Below are positions 43,373 through 49,748 of a stretch of 49,748 nucleotides of DNA, one piece after another. Below the pieces are notes generated by a model that ran no database searches, was not told the DNA's origin, and was given only the letters and a program-made list of their open reading frames with translations. Origin of the DNA: Prevotella sp. (lineage in GTDB: Bacteria > Bacteroidota > Bacteroidia > Bacteroidales > Bacteroidaceae); the NCBI GenBank assembly GCA_017615355.1, contig JAGAAJ010000139.1, positions 1-49,748 of the forward strand, written 5' to 3'. The position numbers and the translations under genes were made by a program. The number at the start of each line of letters is the position of its first letter. The first letter of the stretch is position 1.

Positions 43373-44566
43373 TCAGTACTCAGCACCATCTACTTTTAAT
43401 GACCAGAAAACGGGTTCTTCTGCATACGCACCTCTTAATCTGACATCGAGTTGATGTTCGTATGCCCATGCCGTCTGCAGCGTGCCTGCTGGCTTGTATC
43501 TCTCGTCTTTCCATTCACACAGAAACAGGTTTTCTTTTACTACCATCCGGTAGCAGTCCTCTTCGTCGCAGTCGTCGAGCCATATACGGGAGTCTTTTCT
43601 ATAAGGTTGGTCGATGGAGTAGTCGACACGATCGAGGAATAACCTGTATTCGCCCGTATTCAACGAGCATCCCACATATCCGATCACGCGTTTCTTCGAG
43701 TTGAGGCAATGGATATTGGTCGGCAGGGCTGAGGGCAGCGGTGTGAACAGGCCGCCCATCTCCGTACTTGCCTGTTGGCGTGCCAGCTCATATTCGTACT
43801 CGCCCTTTGATATGGCACGCTGATGCACCAGACCGCTATACCTGTAATACATGCGCTCGTCGCTACGGTCGATGTCGTACAGCTTGAGGCTTTGGATGTG
43901 ATGCCCTTCGTAGCCGCTGGTGGCACTGACATTGATTGTCGAGCTGGTCACTGTCTTCCATCCACGAGTAGGAAAAAGGTCGGGCTTATAGACAGGCGCC
44001 CTCAATCTCGTGTCGAAATAAATGACGGTCGTGTAGTCGGGATGCACTTCCCATGTCTCATCGTATGACCACGAATAGTAATTCGTCTTGCTAGGGTCAA
44101 AGGGTGTCTCAGGGGTGACGAGCACGTCGATATTGCTTTCCGGCGTGTACTGTATCCCGCTGACCTTTGCTATTTTCTCGGTAGGGAGGGGCTTCTGGGG
44201 CTCTGACTCATAGACCTCGCCCTCCGTCTCGATATGCAGATAATACTCCACGTTGGGATCAAGGGCGTCAATCCAGCAGGAGTAATACCCGTCGGTAAGC
44301 TCCGTAGGATATACAGAGCCGTCGGTTCCTCTTACGCTGACGCTTGCTCCCAGCACCAATTGCGGTGTATAGGAGGTATTGACAGGCTGCGAACGCGACA
44401 GGACGAACTTGTTCATTCTCGATGAACATATCGTGCCTTCAACGACGAGCAGGTTGGATTCCTCTGACGGGATGTCCGCTTCGTATTCCTCAATACAGCC
44501 CGACAGCATGCAAATACCAGCCATGAGGCATAGCACAAAATATAGCGATTTTATCTGTTTCATCAC
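43373..44566 (-). CDS. DUF4249 lipoprotein
   Basis: 397 residues. Lipoprotein signal LMAGICMLSGC with Cys24, then EEYEADIPSEESNLLVVEGTI, the usual DUF4249 opening, followed by beta-rich sequence (VLGASVSVRG, YYLHIETEGEVYESEP). DUF4249 proteins are surface or periplasmic-face lipoproteins encoded next to a particular class of TonB receptors and are thought to work with them in nutrient uptake. Here it starts 10 bases after the receptor gene. Substrate unknown. Confidence 0.9.
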   Translation of the reverse strand: MMKQIKSLYFVLCLMAGICMLSGCIEEYEADIPSEESNLLVVEGTICSSRMNKFVLSRSQPVNTSYTPQLVLGASVSVRGTDGSVYPTELTDGYYSCWIDALDPNVEYYLHIETEGEVYESEPQKPLPTEKIAKVSGIQYTPESNIDVLVTPETPFDPSKTNYYSWSYDETWEVHPDYTTVIYFDTRLRAPVYKPDLFPTRGWKTVTSSTINVSATSGYEGHHIQSLKLYDIDRSDERMYYRYSGLVHQRAISKGEYEYELARQQASTEMGGLFTPLPSALPTNIHCLNSKKRVIGYVGCSLNTGEYRLFLDRVDYSIDQPYRKDSRIWLDDCDEEDCYRMVVKENLFLCEWKDERYKPAGTLQTAWAYEHQLDVRLRGAYAEEPVFWSLKVDGAEY

Positions 44567-44576
44567 ATCTAAACTC

Positions 44577-46736
44577 TTAATTGAATCGGATATTCAGTGA
44601 GATGTATGGTATGGCAGTGCCAAACACGGATAGCTTATACCCTTTCACCCTTCCTCCTTCGGTGACGTAGTAGATGGAATAGGCATTCTTGCGGGCAAGG
44701 GCATTGTATAGGCCCATCGAGAACGACGTGTGAAGAAAGCTCGTCAGCTTATGCGTCGGCTCAATGTTAAACGCAAGGTCCAGTCGCATATAGTCAGGGA
44801 TGCGATAGGTGTTGCGGTCGGTATAGTAGGGCATGTATTTCCTGTTGCTCGAGTCATAGTATTGACCGGCAGGCAGCGTCGTCGGGCGACCAGTGGCATA
44901 GTTGAAGTTGCTGGAGAGGCTATATCTCTCGGTGAACTTGTAGTTGATCACGGCCTTCACCTCATGCGGCCTGTCGTATTCTGCAGGATACCAGTCGCCG
45001 TCGTTCAGAGGTGTCTCCACCCGCTTGTCATCCTGACGGAGCAGGGAGCGTGAGAAGGTATAGCTCACCCATCCGTTCATCTTTCCTGTGGGTTTCTTCG
45101 CCTGCAGCTCTATGCCGTAGGCCTTTCCCTTGGTTGAGATGACGTCGGTCTCAAGGTGGTGGTTCATCAGCAGGACGGCTGAGTTGCGATAGTTCAGATA
45201 ATCGCTGATGTGCTTGTAGTAGACCTCGGCCGAGAACTCGTATTTCTTGTCGGCTGTCTCATGATAGATGCCGGCAGCAGCTTGCCAGCCGCTCTGGGGC
45301 TTGATGTTTAGGTCGGAGAGCTTCCAGATATCAGTAGGCGACATGATCAGCGTGTTCGACACCTTATGGATATACTGGTGCATCGTGTTGAAGCCGGCTT
45401 TCAGGGAGAGGTTCTCCTGCAGGGCATAGCGGGTCGACAGGCGCAGCTCGGGAGCATGGTAGGTCTTGATGATACCCGTCTCATGCCGTGTCTCCAGCAG
45501 CGTCCCCTCCGAGGGGAGATCACCTTCGTCATAGATATTCACGTCACGTGGGCCGAGCGCATTAAACATGGAATAGCGCAATCCGGCCGAAACCGACAGC
45601 TTCTCCGTGAGCGAGCGCTCATAGTCGATATATGCGGCACTCTCCAAAGCCTTCTCTCTCTCCAGCTGATCCGTCGTGATACGCGATCTCTCACCCACAG
45701 GCTCGTACTTGCCGGCCTGCACATCGTATTGCTGCACGGAGAGGCCGTAGGAGAGCGACTGATTATCCGTCAGTCGATGGCGGAAATGCAGCTTGCCCCA
45801 CAGCTCGTCGATGCCGAAGCTCAGCCGGGCAGCCATGGTGGGCGTATTGTTGTCCTCATTGAAATAGTCATAGTGGTTGAGGCCGGCAGACAGCGTGGCC
45901 GTCACCTTCTCATTCAGGATGGAACGCCACTCTGCAGAGATGTTGCGGTTTTGATAGCCGTAGTTGTCCTTCGTGCTGAATGCGAACTTGTCGTTGCTCC
46001 AGTATCCAAACACCTTCAGGCGGTGCATGCTGTTGATTCTCCAAGTCAGCGCGCCGCCGAAATCATAGAAGTTGGCGGTGCCGTTCTTGTAGCCGCTCTT
46101 CTCCGGCAGTTTCTTGAGCATCCAGTCACTATAGGTCGTACGGCCGTTCAGCAGCAGCGACACATGGTCCTTCACAATCGGTATCTCAAGATTCGCCTTG
46201 CTGGTCAGCGCACCGATACTGGCCGAGCCGGTGAGCTTCTGCATATTGGCCTCCTTCGAGTTCACTCTCAGCACGCTGCTAATCCTGCCTCCATATTCCA
46301 CGGGAATGCTCGACTTAAACAACTCTACATCCTCCACCGCATCCGAGTTGAACGACGTGAACAGTCCGAACAGGTGCGACGGGTTGTACACCGTGCCGCC
46401 ATTGAAGAGTATCAGGTTCTGGTCGGTGGCACCTCCTCGCACATTATATCCGCTCGAAGCCTCTCCCACGGTGGTGACACCCGGCATCGTGAGCACTATC
46501 TTCATAATGTCCGACTCGCCAAGGGCCGAGGGGATGTTCTTCAGTATCTGGGGCTTGAACTTCTCAGCACCCATCATCATGTTTTTCACGGCCGACTGCC
46601 TACCGCCTACAACGACAATCTCGGCCAGCTCCTGGTCATCGGCCACGCTGGCCTTCGCCTTCATCACGCCTGGTGCCAGATAGAACGTCGTTTTACTCGA
46701 GCCACCAGCCGTTGCCACAGTATCGTTGTCAAGCAC
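44577..46736 (-). CDS. TonB-dependent receptor lacking an N-terminal signal in this frame
   Basis: 719 residues from a GTG at 46736; the frame is open further back to 46871 but has no ATG. The protein has LAEIVVVGGRQS, the plug (PSALGESDIMKIVLTMPGVTT, GYNVRGGATDQNLILFNGG), and a barrel ending YISLNIRFN. It lacks a signal peptide, so as it stands it could not be exported. The ORF just upstream has a signal peptide and overlaps by 8 bases in another frame; inverted heptamer arrays (46770-46874) span the break, and losing one 7-base unit would fuse the two. It is therefore either a phase-off or frameshifted gene, or a sequencing error in the repeat. DUF4249 and MG2/plug genes follow in the operon. 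Confidence 0.8.
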   Translation of the reverse strand: MLDNDTVATAGGSSKTTFYLAPGVMKAKASVADDQELAEIVVVGGRQSAVKNMMMGAEKFKPQILKNIPSALGESDIMKIVLTMPGVTTVGEASSGYNVRGGATDQNLILFNGGTVYNPSHLFGLFTSFNSDAVEDVELFKSSIPVEYGGRISSVLRVNSKEANMQKLTGSASIGALTSKANLEIPIVKDHVSLLLNGRTTYSDWMLKKLPEKSGYKNGTANFYDFGGALTWRINSMHRLKVFGYWSNDKFAFSTKDNYGYQNRNISAEWRSILNEKVTATLSAGLNHYDYFNEDNNTPTMAARLSFGIDELWGKLHFRHRLTDNQSLSYGLSVQQYDVQAGKYEPVGERSRITTDQLEREKALESAAYIDYERSLTEKLSVSAGLRYSMFNALGPRDVNIYDEGDLPSEGTLLETRHETGIIKTYHAPELRLSTRYALQENLSLKAGFNTMHQYIHKVSNTLIMSPTDIWKLSDLNIKPQSGWQAAAGIYHETADKKYEFSAEVYYKHISDYLNYRNSAVLLMNHHLETDVISTKGKAYGIELQAKKPTGKMNGWVSYTFSRSLLRQDDKRVETPLNDGDWYPAEYDRPHEVKAVINYKFTERYSLSSNFNYATGRPTTLPAGQYYDSSNRKYMPYYTDRNTYRIPDYMRLDLAFNIEPTHKLTSFLHTSFSMGLYNALARKNAYSIYYVTEGGRVKGYKLSVFGTAIPYISLNIRFN

Positions 46737-47583
46737 GGGGATACCGGTAATGAGTGTCGAGTCTTTTATAGAGGAAAGAGGAGAGGGGAGAGAGGAAGGA
46801 GATATGTCTTGAGATGGAGATAATTCCTCTTGGACGTTCTTGAGGACAGAGTAATCTCTCTCCTCTCTCCTCTAAATCCTTTCCCGAGAGGCTTCTCACC
46901 AAGGTGACCAGGCTTCCCTCGCGCCTGCTCTTCGAGAATTTCAGGTGATTCTTCTTTGCAAACTGCCTGATCTGTTTCTTCTGCTCAGGAAAGAGCTTTG
47001 CTATGTCCGATGCACCCTTCACATGATACATCTCTCCGCCAGGAGTGACGAGCGTGTAAAGCTCCTCTGTAGTAAGCGTCTTCTGGAATTTCTTCCCTTC
47101 AAAGGCATGGTCGCCGCTGTATACCTTCCACACGCTGTGGTAAAGACGCATGTCGTTGGCCTCATGACTGCCCGTAGCCTTTCCGTCGCAGAGCAGCGCC
47201 GCAAAACGCGAGCCGTCCTCAGGGTCATGCACATATCTGTGACCATCCATCTCAAACCAGTCAATATATTCCTGTTCAGGCAGGCAAATCACCTTCTCTC
47301 CGGGAGGAAGAACCACAACACACTGCTTCAGTTGGTCGAAACGCAGCTGCACATCGTCATACACCACGCCATGATAGCTGACGCGGCCCGGATACATATC
47401 CGTCGTGCCTTTGTAATAAGGCATGTCGTGCCACAGAGATTTGGGATACTGAGGCTCAATAGCTCCCACATACAGGCGGGCAAAGTCGGAGGCAGAGGAA
47501 TAATAATCCTGTGCCCCAACATGTTGGACCATTGCCAGCATACAGGCCAATACCAGCCCATATTTTCTCCTCTTTCTATACAT
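46729..47583 (-). CDS. Exported N-terminal partner or domain of the TonB receptor
   Basis: 284 residues from the ATG at 47583, chosen because the frame further upstream lies inside the promoter. Signal peptide MYRKRRKYGLVLACMLAMVQ to VGAQ. The body (about 26-235) has SSASDFARLYVGAIEPQYP, SYHGVVYDDVQLRFD, CVVVLPPGEKVI and FPEQKKQIRQFAKKNHLKFSKS, a pattern I associate with Bacteroidetes envelope proteins found beside TonB receptors, without a named function. The last 45 or so residues are read through repeat DNA in what may be the wrong frame. See the receptor entry for the likely fusion. Confidence 0.7.
   Translation of the reverse strand: MYRKRRKYGLVLACMLAMVQHVGAQDYYSSASDFARLYVGAIEPQYPKSLWHDMPYYKGTTDMYPGRVSYHGVVYDDVQLRFDQLKQCVVVLPPGEKVICLPEQEYIDWFEMDGHRYVHDPEDGSRFAALLCDGKATGSHEANDMRLYHSVWKVYSGDHAFEGKKFQKTLTTEELYTLVTPGGEMYHVKGASDIAKLFPEQKKQIRQFAKKNHLKFSKSRREGSLVTLVRSLSGKDLEERGERLLCPQERPRGIISISRHISFLSPLSSFLYKRLDTHYRYPRA
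46770..46874 (-). repeat. Inverted pair of heptamer arrays at the receptor frame break
   Basis: Plus strand 46770-46797: AGAGGAA, AGAGGAG, AGGGGAG, AGAGGAA. Plus strand 46854-46874: ATCTCTC, TCCTCTC, TCCTCTA, the complementary unit. The two arrays can form a stem of about 17 bp around a 55-base loop. Confidence 0.8.
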
Positions 47584-47591
47584 ATTGGCTG

Positions 47592-47623
47592 CAAAGGTAC
47601 GAATAAGCGAGCGGAAAACCAAA
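47592..47623 (-). promoter_or_regulatory. Bacteroidetes promoter for the TonB/DUF4249 operon
   Basis: On the minus strand: TTTG (47623-47620), 20 bases, TACCTTTG (47599-47592), an exact consensus match. The ATG at 47583 is only 8 bases beyond the -7 box, so the mRNA would be leaderless or nearly so. Confidence 0.75.
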
Positions 47624-47686
47624 TACTATTTGAGTTTTCTCGAGCGAGAGTACCTTCGGCGGAGCCAAAGGTATGAATAAGCGAGC
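47592..47686 (-). repeat. Duplicated promoter segment
   Basis: CAAAGGTACGAATAAGCGAG at 47592-47611 recurs with one change (T for C) at 47666-47685. Both copies hold a -7 box for the minus strand. Just before the second copy is a palindrome, TACCTTCGGC with GCCAAAGGTA (47651-47673). Confidence 0.75.
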
Positions 47687-47718
47687 ACTGTGACATGCCA
47701 TCATCTTGGCGTTTTTTT

Positions 47719-47743
47719 GAAGAAAAACGGTCTTTTTTTCTTC
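47719..47743. terminator. Weak A/T-rich hairpin
   Basis: GAAGAAAAA (47719-47727) with TTTTTCTTC (47735-47743). It has a T-run inside the stem but little G/C, so termination is uncertain. Confidence 0.3.
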
Positions 47744-47780
47744 TAATGAAGACAGTTTTGAAAAAAAGGATGTTAAAAAA

Positions 47781-47811
47781 TTGTGAAGAATGCAGAAAAT
47801 GCTTATCTTTG
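47781..47811 (+). promoter_or_regulatory. Bacteroidetes promoter for the SusC-like gene
   Basis: TTG (47781-47783), 20 bases, TATCTTTG (47804-47811). The ATG is at 47872, leaving a leader of about 50 bases. Confidence 0.78.
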
Positions 47812-47871
47812 CAGCGTTTTTGTGAAAAAACTTAGCTAACTTCATATAATTAACCAAAAAAAAACAAACCT

Positions 47872-49748
47872 ATGAAATTGAATTTTAGTAAAGAATTCAA
47901 GGTTGTGGCAGTATGCGCTGGCCTCTCGCTGTGCTACTCGCCGCAGATTCTTGCTGCGCCTGGTGGTGGCGAATCGCCGCTGCCCACAGAGGTGCAACAG
48001 GCAAAGAAGATTACGGGTGTGGTGAGCGATGCCACCGGCCCCGTCATCGGCGCCAGCGTCGTGGTGAAGGGCACCAGCAATGGTGCGGCCACCGACCTGG
48101 ACGGACGCTTCTCGCTGAACGTGCAGCCGGGCCAGACGCTGGTCATCAGCTACATCGGCTACATCACCAAGGAGGTGAAGGTGGGCGCACAGAGCCACTA
48201 TGACATCACCATCGAGGAGGATCGCAACTCCCTGGAAGAAGTGGTGGTGGTGGGCTACGGTACGATGAAGAAGAGCGACCTGAGCGGCTCGTCGGCCTCT
48301 ATCGGCGAAGCAGCCCTGAAGGGCTCGGTCATCACCTCGCTCGACCAAAGCCTGCAAGGCCATGCCACGGGTGTGACGGCTGTCACCACCTCGGGCGCTC
48401 CCGGCTCGTCGTCGAGCATCCGCGTGCGTGGTATCGGCTCTATCAATGCCAATCAGGAGCCGCTGTACGTCATCGACGGTGTCATCGTGCAGACGGGCGG
48501 ACAGTCGGGTGCCGACTTCGGTCTGGCCGACCGTCTCGGCAATGGTAAGGTATCGACCATCTCGCCGCTATCGACCTTGAACCCCAGCGACATCGTGTCG
48601 ATGGAGATCCTGAAGGATGCCTCTGCCACCGCCATCTACGGTGCCCAGGGCGCCAACGGTGTGGTGCTGATCACCACGAAGCGCGGTAAGGCCGGTGAGG
48701 CTAAGTTCAGCTACGACGGCATGTTCGCCGTGAACCGTCAGGTGAAGCGCCTCGACATGATGAACCTGCGCGAGTATGCCGAATACTATCAGGACTTCGT
48801 CAACGACGGCTGGATTGTCAAGAGCCAGGCCAACAGCAACTATTCCGACCCCTCCATCCTGGGCAAGGGTACGAACTGGCAGGACGCCGTGTTCCAGACG
48901 GCCCTGCAGCACCAGCACCAGATATCGGCACAGGGCGGCACCGATGCCGTGAGATACTATGTCTCGGGTAACTTCATGAACCAGGAAGGTACCATCATCG
49001 GTTCGGAATTCAAGCGCTACTCCGTGCGTGCCAACCTCGACGCCCAGCTGAAGCCCTGGCTGAAGCTCGGCATGTCGACCACCTTCTCGACCACCAATGA
49101 TGACCTGACGAGGGCCGACGGTACGGAGGGTGTGATTGGCTACTCGCTGACAACGCTGCCCGACATCCCGATCTACGACGTCTTCGGCAACTACTATGCC
49201 GAGGTGCGCGAGGGATATACCAACCCCAACCCCGTGGCTCTGGCCAACATGAACCAGTACACGCTGGAGCGCCGCAAGCTGACGGGTAACATCTTCGCCG
49301 AGGTGACGCCTATCAAGAACCTGGTGTGGCATGCCGAATTAGGCTACGACATCAGCGACAGCAACGCTGAGACATGGGAGCCCTCCGTCGACCTGGGCGG
49401 CTGGCAGAAGCCCGGCAACCAGGACCACTGGCAGAGCAACAACAACAAGTTCTGGCAGCTGAAGAACTACCTCACCTATACCGGCCAGATCGGCAAGCAC
49501 GGCTTCACCGCCATGCTCGGTCAGGAGTGCTGGGAGTCGAACTGGAAATACCAGAGCATCACGGGTCAGAACCTGCCGCGCAACGATGTGCAGAATCCCG
49601 CATTGGTGGAGAAGGTGGACCGCGACTTCGGCTCTGGCTTTGGCAGCGCTTCGATGGCTTCGTTCTTCACGCGCGAAACCTATAACTATGACGACCGCTA
49701 CTATGCCACCTATACCTACCGCTATGACGGCTCGTCGAACTTCGGCCC
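47872..49748 (+). CDS. SusC-like TonB-dependent receptor, 5' part
   Basis: The first 625 residues of a gene cut by the window end; full-length SusC proteins have about 1000. Signal peptide MKLNFSKEFKVVAVCAGLSL to about ILAAPG. Carboxypeptidase-like regulatory domain at about 45-120 (GVVSDATGPVIGASVVVKGT, TDLDGRFSL, ISYIGYITKEV), TonB-box-like LEEVVVVGYGTMKK, then the plug (IRVRGIGSINANQEPLYVIDG, LKDASATAIYGAQGANGVVLITTKRGK) and the start of the barrel. Such receptors import glycans or other large nutrients with a SusD lipoprotein, which is expected just beyond the window. Substrate cannot be told from this part. Confidence 0.95.
   Translation, partial: MKLNFSKEFKVVAVCAGLSLCYSPQILAAPGGGESPLPTEVQQAKKITGVVSDATGPVIGASVVVKGTSNGAATDLDGRFSLNVQPGQTLVISYIGYITKEVKVGAQSHYDITIEEDRNSLEEVVVVGYGTMKKSDLSGSSASIGEAALKGSVITSLDQSLQGHATGVTAVTTSGAPGSSSSIRVRGIGSINANQEPLYVIDGVIVQTGGQSGADFGLADRLGNGKVSTISPLSTLNPSDIVSMEILKDASATAIYGAQGANGVVLITTKRGKAGEAKFSYDGMFAVNRQVKRLDMMNLREYAEYYQDFVNDGWIVKSQANSNYSDPSILGKGTNWQDAVFQTALQHQHQISAQGGTDAVRYYVSGNFMNQEGTIIGSEFKRYSVRANLDAQLKPWLKLGMSTTFSTTNDDLTRADGTEGVIGYSLTTLPDIPIYDVFGNYYAEVREGYTNPNPVALANMNQYTLERRKLTGNIFAEVTPIKNLVWHAELGYDISDSNAETWEPSVDLGGWQKPGNQDHWQSNNNKFWQLKNYLTYTGQIGKHGFTAMLGQECWESNWKYQSITGQNLPRNDVQNPALVEKVDRDFGSGFGSASMASFFTRETYNYDDRYYATYTYRYDGSSNFG

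Noticed and set aside
47842-48363. Minus-strand ORF of 173 codons at the SusC-like start
   Set aside because: It is antisense to a clear signal peptide, regulatory domain and plug, and covers the SusC promoter region.

Overview
The window looks like chromosomal DNA of a Bacteroidales bacterium, most likely a gut or rumen member of the Prevotellaceae. I base this on the gene families and on repeated matches to the Bacteroidetes promoter (a -33 TTTG/TTG, about 20 bp, then TAnnTTTG). The families include SusC-like and other TonB receptors, DUF4249, Mfa1/Mfa2 fimbrillins, DUF3575, DUF3868, DUF3098, peptidase M64, a thiamine TonB receptor with PnuT under a TPP riboswitch, and Bacteroidetes-type IspG. 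No rRNA, tRNA or CRISPR was recognised.

Layout. 1-430: 3' end of nrdD. 534-3634: divergent GH5 endoglucanase and M64 peptidase, each with a clear promoter. 3694-8112 (minus): housekeeping operon ftsX, DUF3098, uppP, truB, queA, folK. 8327-11288: an unknown lipoprotein and an overlapping exported TPR-like protein. 11308-12220: a discrete A/T-rich unit, a PD-(D/E)XK-like GxxExxY gene between long, mutually inverted, highly structured repeats. 12412-29654: a fimbrial locus with DUF3575, a DUF3868/OmpA-like protein, a major fimbrillin, an Mfa2 anchor, two more fimbrillin-like lipoproteins, a 2484-residue secreted protein and a coupled TlpA-like thiol lipoprotein. 29655-30480: a repeat-rich gap with a nested inverted repeat. 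30482-33780: TPP riboswitch, thiamine TonB receptor and PnuT. 33789-34736 (minus): dus. 34860-42127: hypothetical gene, rpoN, PAP2-like membrane protein, purE, ispG, GH2 beta-galactosidase. 42132-47583 (minus): a TonB receptor system with DUF4249 and an MG2/plug-like partner. 47872-end: a SusC-like receptor cut by the window edge.

The strongest unexplained signals are repeats. First, short tandem arrays (unit 6-9 bp, sequence different each time) begin at or across the stop codon of the upstream gene at six same-strand gene junctions, and similar arrays sit in frame inside four proteins. Second, inverted heptamer arrays at 46770-46874 lie exactly where a TonB receptor without a signal peptide meets an upstream ORF that has one. 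Removal of one heptamer would put the two in the same frame, which suggests a phase-variable or frameshifted single gene. Third, the GxxExxY unit is flanked by palindromes whose hairpins show paired base changes between copies. All of this comes from reading the sequence; no database search was possible.
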